Of a stretch of DNA of 64,000 nt, positions 33,477 to 44,605 are shown one piece after another (positions within the stretch are counted from its first letter, which is position 1; each line of letters opens with the position of its first letter). The notes below the pieces were generated by a model. The model had not been told where the DNA came from, ran no database searches, and saw nothing but the letters and a program-made list of their open reading frames with translations. Both the position numbers and the translations under genes were made by a program. This DNA is from Limnomonas spitsbergensis (lineage: Eukaryota; Chlorophyta; Chlorophyceae; Chlamydomonadales): NCBI GenBank assembly GCA_037349105.1, contig JAYJMM010000105.1:2542001-2606000 (forward strand), in the 5' to 3' direction.

Positions 33477-34786
33477 ATGTATGCACAATTTGGAAGCTTT
33501 CAGTGCATGGGATCACTGGCAATCCTTTCAATTATGCCGCCCCTGGTACTTGCTACATCTTATCACCCTGATTGTGCAATGCATGGGCGCATGCCTAGCT
33601 GTCACAAAAAAATACTTAGGCACTCGGGAGGTCCCGCCAGGCGACCCTTTCATATTTTAAGGTCTGGTTCTGGCTGCTCCTTGCACCGGCCGCATGGTGC
33701 CTGGGTAGGCGTTACAGCCTTGCAAGGCGAGGAGGAGAAGCAGATGGAGGTGGAGGATGGGACAGGAGATGCGTACTTAGACGATGATGCCGAGCCCTGT
33801 CCACTTTGCAATGACACTCCCCGGCAGTCAGAGGTTCTTCAGCAAGGGCAAGAACCATCAGAAGCTGGGGACGCAACGACAGTGTGGAATGTGCATGGCT
33901 GTGGGAAGATGGTCAAGCTTTCAGCTATGCAATGGCACGTCGGTGCGCACATCTCGCTGCGCCAATGTGGCGCAGTTTGCAGCCTTGAGCCAATCGGTGC
34001 TGAGGCATGCGGCTTCTTTGGCGTTGTGTGTGGAGACAGGGCATCAGGCCAGATCGAAACGGACATGGGCAGCGGCTATGACACTAGCGCGCTGGCAGTC
34101 AAGTCCCTCTGCTCCCTTATCTACAACATGTCACAATGCGGCTGCTGCGAAGGGTCATATACTCATGTCGCCCATCCATGCACCAAGAGACCAGTGGCTT
34201 GCACCATCTGCAGGAGCATTGCGGGTACCATCCGCCCTTATGTGTGGAGCTATCACTTCCTAGATCACATGGAGTCAGCCCACCCTGGTCAGGAGCTGAT
34301 GGAGGCAGATTTGACGAGGTATGCCATCAGCACTGAGGAGTTTGAAGGGGTGGTGGGCAAGGAGCTCCCCAAGAGGCAGAAGATCAAGTCGCTGAAGGAG
34401 CACATCAGGAAGCTGAAGTGGGATGCCATTGAGATCCGCGAGGTTTGTTATTTCTGGAACATCATGTTCTCTAGCAAAGATAGGTACATGGCAGGAGGTA
34501 GCGAGAGCAATTGTATCAAGGAAATGATTTCTATATTTGAGGGAAAACTTTCTCAGAGGCTGGATTGCTGGAACTTCCCTTGCCTTTCCTTTCCAGCCTT
34601 TTGTCTGTCCCTTCACTTTTTACCCCTTTTCCTTTTTTTCTGCCCCTTTGACTTAGACGCCCACGTGGCCGCGCCTTTTTGAGCAGGGCCCAGAGGTGTA
34701 ACGTCATTGACATGATTTCTATAGCATGTGGCATTTGTGATCCAAGCACATTGAGCGACACCATTAGAAGTGCACGGTTGAGCTGA
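33477..34786 (+). pseudogene. Zinc-cluster ORF of unknown function, interrupted by a LINE tail
   Basis: The protein-like part of this plus-strand frame starts near 33720 (an acidic EEEKQMEVEDGTGDAYLDDD). It holds CPLCND, an HxxxH-like WHVGAHI, CGCCEGSYTHVAHPC, CTIC and a C-terminal WSYHFLDHMESAHPG, a pattern of several Cys/His metal-binding clusters. A basic helical stretch follows (LPKRQKIKSLKEHIRKLKWD). At 34536-34711 a LINE tail has been inserted; the frame before it (KEMISI) resumes after it (ACGICDPSTLSD) and ends at a TGA at 34784. The true start and any introns are unknown. It may be a host gene or a transposon-associated protein; I do not recognise the family. Confidence 0.4.
34536..34711 (+). 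mobile_element. 176-bp LINE tail with 12-bp target duplication
   Basis: Only the 3' UTR end of the LINE is present, ending GTGTAACGTCATTGAC. ATGATTTCTATA precedes it (34524-34535) and follows it (34712-34723). This is the shortest copy with a complete target duplication in the window. Confidence 0.92.
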
Positions 34787-35716
34787 TTGGATTGGACCCG
34801 TCTGACCGTCTCCCCCTCCAAAATTCTTACTTTTGACTGAGATTATAAGATTTGACTGGGTCCCAAAGGCGGGTGGGGGGGTCAGCCAGGGGTAGTTAAA
34901 CATTTGTTTGATGATGGGGGTTGAAGCTTTTTTGTTTCCCCTCTTGGACAGCTCATACAAACGATTTACTGGCGGTACATGCTTGTCGCAATTTTACTGA
35001 AACTAAAGAGATAAATTATTGGTGCAATGCAGAACCTCCTGGATTGCAATCTTCAGGGATAGTTTCAAATTATGAGGCTCAATTGGGCAGTTTTTGGAAG
35101 TTGTCCTGACACATGCATTCGGCAATGCTATACAGTAATGCCATGGCGAAGACGAGCTGATGGTTGTAAATAGATTAAGAAATGTGCAGTTGTATGCTGA
35201 GGGAGCCAGTGCCTATTCCCTGCATGGCCTGTCTTGACAAGCCGTCAGGAATGTTCGGACAAAAACCACTGAGCTTATAAGCTTCCATGTTTGGTATGTT
35301 TCCTGGCTACTATGTTTCATCAAATCATTAGTGTACTGACCTGTCACTCTCTCAGACCTTCAAGTTTCATGTTCAAAATATGGCCAGGCTTTATCGGTTC
35401 CTAAAGTGCTGGATCTGATACCGGTAGCTGGCCACGGATGGCCCGACTGATGGCAGCCTTATCAGGAGCCCCAAAACATGCATTTCATCTGCTTACAATA
35501 TGCATCGCTGGGTTATTCAAGAAACATTGCTAGCCTATCTGAATTCAATGAGGAAATGCTATTGAGAAGTAGAAAGTGTCGCACTCAAATCCTGATCATG
35601 AGTCCTGTTGCTGCGGTTGTACCAAGGCCTCAGGGTGGTTGTACATCTTTTTCTTGTTTCCGGCCTGCCACGAGGCCTCTGCACGATGCTGAGGACTTCA
35701 AAATTCCACCCCACAG
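34787..35716. other. Intergenic or upstream intronic sequence, nothing firm
   Basis: No exon could be fixed. A plus-strand frame at 35478-35774 (NIASLSEFNEEMLLRSRKCR) might contain part of an upstream exon of the gene at 35.7-36.3 kb. Confidence 0.25.
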
Positions 35717-36343
35717 CCCGTACCATAGACTGCCAAAATTACTCCATAATGTCTTTGACGAAGGGCACTACTAAGTTCCAGCCCTTCGGTTCAACAGCAT
35801 GGGCGCTCTGCACGAAGCTATACGATATGGGCCTGCGCCCCCCTTGGCTCATGACAGGCCACCGTGCCGATCCCGAGTATATGCAGTAAGCGTCAATGGA
35901 TTGTTTTGACACTCTATGCCGAGCAGAGTGAGGTATATCTGACGCTGACGACAATGCTTACTCGATTTTGCTTCACAGCTATGCTCCTTCAGGACACGAG
36001 TATCGCAAGAATGCTCCAGGGTGCGCTAACAATTTGCACGGCCAAAAGGGAGATTATGATAATGATGTTGATTCCAACGCAGGTCTCCTGTCGTCACTGC
36101 AATCATCCCGGGAGACGTTCCGCAACTAGTCTATGACATTAAATACCACGGTGCGCCTTTGGTACTGGTGTGGGTTTGGTAGCTGATGAGTTGTCGTTGC
36201 CTCACTAAGACAGCATGCGCTTCTAACTTGCAGTGCGAGACCACCGTCGCCATAACAAGTTTGTTGCCCGAACATGTGACGTCAAAACCCCGCTGGACCT
36301 GGACAAGGTGCGGAATGGAGGGCTCTGCATGATTGACGTCTGA
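35717..36343 (+). CDS. Three 3' exons of an unrecognised gene
   Basis: Exons 35717-35885, 35979-36082 and 36234-36343 join in phase (2, then 1 base carried) and end at TGA 36341-36343. They encode RTIDCQNYSIMSLTKG, WALCTKLYDMGLRPPWLM, then HYAPSGHEYRKNAPGCANNL and finally KFVARTCDVKTPLDLDKVRN ending GGLCMIDV. The donors (GCA|GTAAGC, CAG|GTCTCC) and acceptors (CACAG, TTGCAG) are plausible and both junctions keep the frame open, which argues for a real gene. Upstream exons and the start are not found. No family recognised. Confidence 0.45.
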
Positions 36344-36882
36344 CACACACCGGGGACAGAGCCTCTGCTGAAACCACTAAATGCTTCTGTCAATTTCGAG
36401 CTGGGGATTAAGTCAGAGCTAAGGTCACAGAAAAGAGCTGCTTTGAGGATAGACTGGCCCATGCGCCAGAGCAACACACCTTCAAGGCTTGGGCCTTGAG
36501 CCATGGGCTTGATGAGCAGAGCAGAAATGCGGCACTGCAGCGTACCTGTGGAGACAGCTGTCCCACTTATTTGCATTGGGGAATTCAGATCAACGTTGGT
36601 CATGAGGATGGTGGGAACACAGGCCCACATGTTTGAGGGATGAGATGATGACCTGCTGGACGAGAAGTCCTCCCTGGGGAATGGGGGGTCACATCCTGGC
36701 TTTGGCCCTGGGGTGGTTGTTTAGAGTGCTTGCAGGAGTTATTAAGACAGGATGTGTCCTTCGGTGCACGGGAACGGAAGCCATGAGTATGGGCGAGGTC
36801 AAGCGTAGGCGCGTACGATTCATGCCTCCAGCTGGAGTTCCTGCACTCTATCTCCTATGTTGCATTTTTTCAAGGGCTGGGC
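36344..36882. other. Spacer downstream of the three-exon gene
   Basis: No supported exon or repeat. Presumed to hold the 3' UTR. Confidence 0.3.
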
Positions 36883-37579
36883 CTGCATGGCTGTATCAAA
36901 GTTTCCCCTGCGACTACCACGCTGCTACTGATCAGCTGAATTGGTTTACCCTGGGTTATATCCCCCCTCAAACCCATGCACATGAACCCTACTCATGGCA
37001 AGGTGATGAGGTCACCGTTTGAGCATGCAAAGCTATGTCTAGATAATGCTCATATCCTCCGCTGCTTGATAACCCCTTGGTTTAAGTTTCTGTCATTTGC
37101 TTGCCCGTTTTTACCTGGTGGGCCCTGCACCTCGACATATGAGTGTGTGGTGACTGAAGGCATTAACAGGGACACTTTTCATCCCCTGCTTTTCCTTGTT
37201 CTGTTCTTGCCATTTATTTCATGCCATGTTTGGCCAGCTGGGTGTCCGATCGGTCTTGGTTGGGACCAGTGTTCCTTTTTCCGGCTTCAAGTCCACCTTA
37301 TCTGGGCCTTCCTGCGGCTGCCGACTGCCTGATTAGGGCCAAGCCTAGACCGGCCTGCAGACCTAACTCAAAGCAGCATGGCTGAGCATGCATGGGGCCT
37401 CTGTCTAAGGGGTTGCTAAAATGTTGTTGCAACGCAGCCGTGCCATGGGGGGAATTACACTGACCTCAACCTGCACTGCCTAATGCCTATCCTTGCAGAT
37501 GTTCGCCAGTGCGCCCCTGAAGCCGGAGGATGTCAAGGAGGTTCCACGGCCGGAATTCATGCCTACTCGGGGATGGTGA
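36883..37579 (+). CDS. Two possible exons of a small unknown protein
   Basis: A plus-strand stretch at about 36883-37015 reads AWLYQSFPCDYHAATDQLNW and then FTLGYIPPQTHAHEPYSW, followed by candidate donors. A second, 37499-37579, follows a good acceptor (CCTTGCAG) and reads MFASAPLKPEDVKEVPRPEF then MPTRGW and TGA. The peptides look like real protein, but the exact junction is ambiguous (two possible donors give two different frames) and the start is not found. Confidence 0.25.
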
Positions 37580-37989
37580 ACACGCCCTGCCGCGTGGTCG
37601 CTTATCTTGATGCACTTTGACCCGTAGTCCTCCTTTTGCTGATTAGCCGTGTGGCGGGCCTGGGGGGAAGTGCTTGTTTGCCAAGAAAATACAAGACAAT
37701 GCGACACGTGTGACTATTATTCTGCTCTGGGTGGAAGGGGAAATATTGCTTGTGAGCGCTGTTTCTATCAGCTAGGCATATGTGTACCAAATACAACACT
37801 CTCATGAGAAGTGTAATTCAATTTGAAGATTGGGACCACCAGAACATTGAACCGGCAGGGCTTGTCATAGTCGGGTGTATTCGATTGCCTTAAATTTGAT
37901 GCTGCAACGGCTTTTGGCTATGCTGCGACCAATGCTGCTTAACCAGTCAAGGCGTACAGCTTATTTGTAACATACCGGTATTTAGTGTG

Positions 37990-38405
37990 CCTGTTATGGA
38001 TGGCAACTTGTAACGAGACTTGTATCGTATCTGACTTGTATGGATGGCAACTTGTAACGAGACTTGTAACGTCATTGACAAGTCAATGACATTACACCTC
38101 TGGGCCCTGCTCAAAAAGGCTCGGCCGCGTGGGCGCCCAAGTGTCTCGTTGAAAGAAAAGAAACTTAAGAGGGAAAGAAGGAGAAGAAAACAAGGGGAAA
38201 AACTATCCCTCCCCCAAAGGAAAAGGCAGCCCGAAGTAAATCTTGCCCCTCCCAAGCCTATTCCCCAAGAAGGCAAAGAAAAACAACAAAACTAGGCCTC
38301 AACAAAGCGAACGACGTCCTCAACACAATTGACATGTTAAGATGGCAACTTGTAACGATACTTATAACGTAATTGACCTATATGGATGGCAACTAGCAAC
38401 GAAGT
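37990..38405. repeat. ATGGATGGCAACTTGTAACG tandem units
   Basis: Three to four copies of a ~60-bp unit with ATGGATGGCAACTTGTAACG, each ending in variants of CTTGTAACGTCATTGAC, occur at 37994, 38038, 38340 and 38385. A LINE tail splits the array. Confidence 0.7.
38082..38325 (-). mobile_element. LINE tail fragment, inverted, inside the tandem array
   Basis: The inverse of the LINE 3' end (GTCAATGACATTACACCTCT, then the GGCCGCGTGGGCGCCCAA block and 3' UTR). The 5' edge near 38325 is approximate. ATTGACA on both sides may be a short target duplication. Confidence 0.75.
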
Positions 38406-38691
38406 TCTAGAGCCGGTATGTAGTAAGCTGATTTCGTTTACTCGCTGCTCATCGGAAAAGATGACCACATGCCCCTCATAAGCATGTAAAAAAGCGCCGT
38501 AATAAGCCTACATCAGCGAGGCTAAATTGTGACAGCAAGAACCTCAAGCTGATGTGATATAGACCTCACACTAAGTTGCACACATCGTTTGCTCAAAAGA
38601 GGGGAAATGCGGTGAAGGCCATTCTTGGGCACAGTTTGCTCTTGCACCGCAACCCCTGACCACACGGTACAAAACACAGCATGACAGTGCA

Positions 38692-41600
38692 CTACCAAGG
38701 GATCTCGTTGCCATCGTAGGCGAAGAAGCGACCTTGGACTTCCCTCCCGCTCTCCAGAACTGACATAATGCCTGTCACACTCTCATCCACCGAGATCCAC
38801 CCCTTGTAGTCTGCATGCAGCCATAACATAAGAGGCAGCCATAACATTAGAGGCAGCACGCTCAAAATATGTTTCAAATGCTTGGGCCAAGCTCCGTAAC
38901 CCGTTCGAACGACAGCCACGCAGCCTCGGATGACACCCACCTGTCATGTCAGTTGAAACGTAACCGGGGTGTATGAGCACACTTGTGACTCCCTGCGGCT
39001 CTAAATCCAGTGCCAGGGACTTGTTGATGATGTTGAGGGCCGCCTTGGAGGCCCTGAATGCAAGAAGCAGGGAAAGTTATGTTGAGGTGCCACACCGAAA
39101 GGAAGTGAAGCAGTGAGAGAAGGAAGAGTGAGGTGTAACAGTAAGAGTGGGACGTGTATGGCAGCTTGAGAGAGATGTGACAGGCAGAGTGAGGTGTGGT
39201 AGTGACAGTGTGGTGTGTGTGACAGGAGGATGAGATGCGACAGGGAGAGCAAGGTGTGACAGGATGTGAAACGTGACAGGATGTGTGAGGTGCGGAAGGG
39301 AGCGTGAGGTGTGCCAGTGAGGTGTGCCAGTGAGAGTGAGATTTCACAGGGTATGGAGGGGCGAAGGGGTGAGATGAGGGTCAGGCTGTGAAAAAATTGA
39401 AGTTCCTGAGTAAAAGCCCAATACAGTGTGCGGTGGAGTCATACATCACAATTTTAAGGGAAATGTAATGGAGGGATGCCTCGTCCAAGTTTATATTATG
39501 TTTGTGCTTTTTAGTGTCACCTGTACCCCAGTCCTTCTTTATCGATAATTAGAACTTTTAGTTCCTATCAATGCAAATCATGATTTTGCCCTGAAGCCAG
39601 ACGTCCCCTTCTTTTACCTTCACCCCCTACTCACATACAATCACCAGTACATCTGCATGCTTTCTCCCTGCTCTCTGACAACTTCCAAATTTTGACTGTC
39701 CATGGGTCGCCTAGTGTCATACACTCAGTGCAAGCCTATTTAGTGTACCAGTCAGACAAGGAACCTCAATCCAAATGAGGCTTGAAGACCACCATCATTA
39801 CAAACAGAAGCTGTACCAAGCCTGATACAACTGAGTATCCACTTGCAAGCCTCCTAACTGCATTGCACCCTCCCTGCACTTTGCACCAGGCAGTACAGCT
39901 GCAGGCCACCTACCTGCCAGACTCAACAGGAAGCCTTTTTCCACCCTGCCTCACACTGGAGCCGTGCTTGTAACGGCACCTGTATGCGTAACCTCCCCCA
40001 CTGTTACCGCACCTGTATGCGTAACCTCCCCCACTGTTACCGCACCTGTATGCGTAGCCTCCCCCACTGTAACTGCACCTGTATGCGTAACCTCCCCCAC
40101 TAGCACTGCTGACTGTTTTGTCCCCGTGCGAGGCAACAATAGACGACATGTTCACTATCAGCGTCGGCTTTGCTCCGCCAATAAGTCCCAGCCTGTGCAA
40201 CTGCTGAGTCACGAAGAACGGTCCGAGCTGTGGAGGGCAGCGGCAAGAGGGAGAGCTGCTCAGGCAGCTGAGCTCACTGATGGTCATTGGTCACACGTCA
40301 GGGCAGCTCAGACAGTCATGGTCACGCATCGACTTCAGCAGTGGCCACGTATAATCAGATAAGACCCTTCCTTAAGATATAGGGATCTGGTCAGGCCTTG
40401 CAGCTCCATCATGAGCGCAAAATGCCGGAGCCGCTGGGTAGAAACACCTCTTTTATCGAGTGATCAGCGTCAAATATTTTAGCCTATGGGCGCCTCTGGG
40501 GCTGATAAACAGAAAATCTGGGCAGGGCGGTCTGTGGTGAAAGCAGAGCAGCAGAACCAGTCGGTGGAGATGCTGGGTCTGGGTAAGGGTAAAGAGTTAA
40601 GCCAGCCATACATACACAAGAGCGCATGCTACCCAGGAGCGCAGCCTAAGGCTCGGGCCAGATCCTGGCAGCATGTGTAGGCCAGGCTCCAATGCGGCAC
40701 AGTGAGGCCAGCTGAGCCACACGTGCTGTTTTAGCCTGTAGCCTGCCTCAGTGAGAAAGCCAAACAGCCCGGGCCTGAGACTTCAAAAATAGAAGCTGGT
40801 TGGTTACAAATTGATGCTTGGGTTGGTAAACTTTGTTCGACCACATCAGATTTTCTCTGAGGGTTTACCGGTAGGTGAAGGTTTAAGGTGCATGTGAGAA
40901 ACCTGAAGCTACAGCTCATGGATGCTCAGCAGCACATCAGACAGAAGGGGTCGCTGCTCACTCACTGCGTTGGTGTTGAAGGCAGACATGAAATCTTCCG
41001 GCTCGAATTCTGAAAAAGCGAGCCTGCGCCCGTAGACCCCTGCGTTGTTGATGAGTACCTGTAGGCAAGGAGGCGGGGCTTTATGTAAGTATGTAGAGCC
41101 TCACCCCCCCTACGGCCTCTCTCACTCAACCCACCATCCACCCTACAGCCTCCTCACGCCCCCTGCCTCTGCCCCCTCACCCTCTGCTCCCGCATCCCCA
41201 GCTTAAGCCTTTTCCCCTGCCCCTCCCCCTCCCCAAGTAGATCCAGATGTGAGTGAAAACGGCATCCTCCCTTGCCCAGTCCTACTCACGTCCACGTGCT
41301 CATCCTTCTCCTTCATCAGTGCAGCCCACGCCTTGATGCTATCTAAACTGGAGGTGTCCAGCTCAGCGACCTGGTGCATTCCATGGCAATTTGAATCTTG
41401 GTGCCAACTGCTATCTTGATTCACCAACCACCAGGTTCAGGCAGCTGTGCATGATAGCAGGTGCTGGATATTCAGCCACAGGCATGTGTGGGTGATAGCA
41501 GGTGATGGATGAGCTGCCCGGCTGAGCAATATGTGAATGGGCTGCTGGATATTCAGCCACAGGCATGTGCGGATGTTCAGGCACAGGGACATTCTTTGTG

Positions 41601-42470
41601 CATCGAAAGGAACAATAATGGGAAACTAACGAGCCAGAGGGACAGGGGGGACAAAAGGCACAGGTTGGCAAGTCTGACAAGAAAAGCCAGAGGCGCAGAG
41701 ACAGGGCCGGAATTTATGAAACGCAAAACAAGACACAATTCAACAAAAGTATCCCTGGACGACAGGGCATGGAAATAACTGGCAACGCAGAATGAGTGTG
41801 GATCTTCAGCCACAGGCCGGTGTGGACGTTCAACTTCAGGCCAGTGCGGTAGTGTGGACGTTCAGCCACAGGCCAGTGTGGACTTTCAGCCACATGCCAG
41901 AAGTGTGTTTGGACCCACATGGCAGCTTTGAGGCAGACAGAATCCTGAATCACATCCATGCTGGCACAGCGCCATGCTCTTCTGGCACCTCGCCAAGCAT
42001 CAGCTGCCATCAGCGAGGCTGCCCCGCATCTCTCACCTCCAGGCTGCCCTTGGGTGTATCCTTGGCTAGCTGCTGCAGCTGCTCCGCAGAGGCTGGGTTG
42101 CGAGTGGTGGCAATGACTCGGCTGTCCCGCTCCAGAAACTGCTTCACGAGGCCTAGCCCTAAGCCTCTGTGCATGCAGTCACGTGAGTCACCCACACAGC
42201 AGCCAGGTGCCAAGACCGGGAAATGGCAGGCAACATCATCGAAACCTCAATGAGATCTGGGCAGGTCATCCTTGTGTGGCAGGCCAAGTTTGCGCATGTG
42301 CCTAACCACCGACAGACAGGGGCAGGGTGGGCCATGGGCCTACCTACGCTATACACCTACCTATGTACATGGGGGCGCAGGATGGGGCATGTGGGTGGGG
42401 GATAGCCGCACCTGCTACCTCCTGTGATGAGGACTCGCTTGCCGACTAGCCGAGCAGCTGCAACAGCCAT
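38692..42470 (-). CDS. Short-chain dehydrogenase/reductase, sniffer/carbonyl-reductase-like
   Basis: Seven exons join in phase on the minus strand: 42470-42412, 42166-42037, 41370-41290, 41058-40966, 40227-40079, 39053-38941 and 38810-38692, giving 247 residues, a normal classical-SDR length. Visible motifs are the Rossmann cofactor site TGGSRGLGLG (residues 16-25), NNAG (94-97), the catalytic Ser in VNMSS (149/150), and YRASK (Tyr170, Lys174). HPGYVSTDM follows, and the C-terminus GRFFAYDGNEIPW is typical of the sniffer/C-factor-like group. The expected reaction is NAD(P)H-dependent reduction of a carbonyl; the substrate is unknown. No targeting peptide is evident, suggesting the cytosol. 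Exon 5 ends inside a 33-bp tandem repeat that offers four splice donors; the model uses the first. Introns hold minisatellites. It is not obviously linked to its neighbours. Confidence 0.92.
39968..40100 (-). repeat. Four 33-bp units carrying exon 5 end and splice donor of the SDR gene
   Basis: The unit (sense AGTGGGGGAGGTTACGCATA then CAGGTGC) repeats four times with a 33-bp period. Exon ends at 40079, 40046, 40013 and 39980 would each be followed by GTGC. Units encode SGGGYAYR plus three more residues in frame, so no donor choice shifts the frame. Confidence 0.95.
41450..41900. repeat. TTCAGCCACAGGC minisatellite in the SDR intron
   Basis: Irregular copies of GGACGTTCAGCCACAGGCCA and GGATATTCAGCCACAGGCAT lie in intron 2 of the SDR gene, in two blocks (about 41455-41590 and 41800-41900) with a non-repetitive insert between. 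Confidence 0.75.
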
Positions 42471-43029
42471 GTCGAACGAAGGTGTGGGATAAAACGCTGA
42501 AGGGTGTGGCTACCTAGCGAATGCGACAAGTTGCTGTCACTGCTGTGTCTGAGGTCGGGGAGGAAATAGGGTGTCTGACAGATGTCACGTTGAAGCTCTC
42601 CGCTGAAGAGCGTGGCTATAATTGCAAGAAAGTACGGCAGGGCCGGGGCCAAGCCGATAAGACACGGTTTCGTGAGTCACCGCTCCAGAACCGTGTTTTG
42701 AATACAACTGCCGGATATTGTCAGGATGCCCCTGAGGCGTCCAAAGAGAGGCCAGGGTATTAGTCGCTCCACCCACTCTTCCGAACCCAGCGGCCCCGAT
42801 GGCTATTTCCGGTGCTATACGGCTCGCCCACCGGCGCTTACGGATTCGTCGCCGCCGTGGATGTGCGATGCCCGGGCATATGGCTGTAGTACCCTGGAAG
42901 AACTTCTTCTTCAGCATTGGTCCAGCTTCGTGGTGGGAATTCCTCCATGAGGGAAGCGCTGAACTGAGATCTCTGGAGGCTATTTTTTCCCTGTCACCTG
43001 TTGATATGTATATTAAGCCCCGTGGAGTC
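42471..43029. other. Spacer between SDR start and the LTR element
   Basis: Presumed SDR promoter side. No exon or repeat recognised; open frames here look like chance. Confidence 0.35.
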
Positions 43030-43909
43030 TGTCGCACCATAAAGCAGTAAACGTGCCAATATGGTAAACTCCGGAATCTCCGGTAAAGGCGCCTTAGAGA
43101 AGTGTCCTTCTACTCATAAACACGGCACATTACCGTACACACAGACTCCTTGTACTTCAGACAAGAGCTGTTAACTGGCTACTGTAAGGTTCGGCCCTAG
43201 CAGGAAGTCTCTCTGCCTAGGGGTAATGTCTGGGTGTCCCTGTCTTGTGGGTACCGCCCCTACTACTTCACTCTGAGAGCGGGGATGCTCGGGGTTGCGA
43301 AGGAACGGCGACGGAGGTGACTTTGTCCGTGGGTTTTGTCGCCGGGCGGACTCAGCTGGAAGCTGGTACGCCGAGAGCTCCTGGTCGGCTTTGCGCCTCC
43401 TGGTCTATTTAGGTGAATATCTGCTTGGGACTGCTTGCCTGATTAGTCGTCTCCGATGGACGAGTAGTCAGGGATCGGCACCGTAGGTCGCGTGCTCTTC
43501 AGGGCGAGCTCCGTAGATCGCGTCGGCTGGGGATGACCAGTGATATGGATGGGGCTCGCTTGTCACTTGCTTATGCTATCACCACTTTCCGTTATGCTAG
43601 ACTTGACTGAAGTGTAAGGTACTGACTTAGTGGCGAGCAAGGGCTAGTATCCGTGAGAGCTAGGCCTATACTCTTTACACCAGAGGCCTGTCCTTCAAAA
43701 GGGACAAAAGTAGTAGCTTAGGCAATTGCCGGGATACAGGGACCCGGCAGGCCCAATTCAGAGTACAGATTATGCTAAATCACCCTGCGTAAGCGGGTTT
43801 CTAGGCCTCAGTTCAAATCAGGAGACTCCGCAGAGAAGCTGCGGAGGCTCCGCGGCCGCTAACGGCGGCTCAAACGGTTCTGTCACGTATACGGTAATAT
43901 ACTGTGACA
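43030..43909 (-). repeat. LTR, family Y (3' LTR of the gag-only element)
   Basis: 880 bp; read in the element's sense (minus) it starts TGTCACAGTATATTACCG and ends GGTGCGACA. The ends match the family X LTRs but the middle (about 43275-43700) is largely different, so it is a separate subfamily. Confidence 0.88.
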
Positions 43910-43911
43910 GC

Positions 43912-44155
43912 TGTCGCACCATAAAGCAGTAAACGTGCCAATATGGTAAACTCCGGAATCTCCGGTAAAGGCGCCTTAGAGAAGTGTCCTTCTACTCATA
44001 AACACGGTACATTACCGTACACACAGACTCCTTGTACTTCAGACAAGAGCTGTTAACTGGCTACTGTAAGGTTCGGCCCTAGCAGGAAGTCTCTCTGCCT
44101 AGAGGTAATGTCTGGGTGTCCCTGTCTTGTGGGTACCGCCCCTACTACTTCACTC
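43912..44155 (-). repeat. Partial LTR (family Y 3' portion) beside a polypurine tract
   Basis: 244 bp nearly identical (two differences seen) to 43030-43273, separated from the full LTR by the two bases GC. On the element-sense upstream side it abuts a purine tract, GAGGAGCGGGGGGCG. Confidence 0.92.
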
Positions 44156-44552
44156 GCCCCCCGCTCCTCAGCGTTAAGCCTAAAGGGCATGCGCTGGGAG
44201 CCGGAAAAAGGGGTCGGTACTGAAAGAAATCTGGAAAAATCTGTACGCCCAGAACTTGTCAGTTCCCTAACACTGAAGCCTCCTAACATCTAACTGCAAT
44301 CCAGCCAGTCGAAAAAAAAAATCCCCTGAAGAAAATCCACTGCAGGAAATGTGCTGCAGGACATCCACACAAGGAAATTCACCAAAGAAAAAATTCACTG
44401 AAACCCGTGGCGGACCCTAGGTCCACCCACGGTTCTGCACACTTGACAAAGGCCTCTGGGACCCTGATCTCTCTCCGGCCTGATCGGGGCACACAGAATC
44501 CGGTACCGTCACCAGTGTCATGCTTGGTTGCAGGCAATAAAGGGTCAGAACC

Positions 44553-44605
44553 CATCAGAAACCCTCAGCAACCATCAGAAACCATCAGAAACCATCAGAA
44601 ATCAG
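44553..44605. repeat. ACCATCAGAA short tandem repeat
   Basis: About five copies of an ~11-base AACCATCAGAA unit in the 3' UTR of the gag-only element; the sister element lacks them. Confidence 0.8.

Noticed and set aside
42585..43040. 151-codon minus-strand frame next to the LTR
   Set aside because: It lies in the SDR upstream region, ends in LTR sequence and has no protein-like features.
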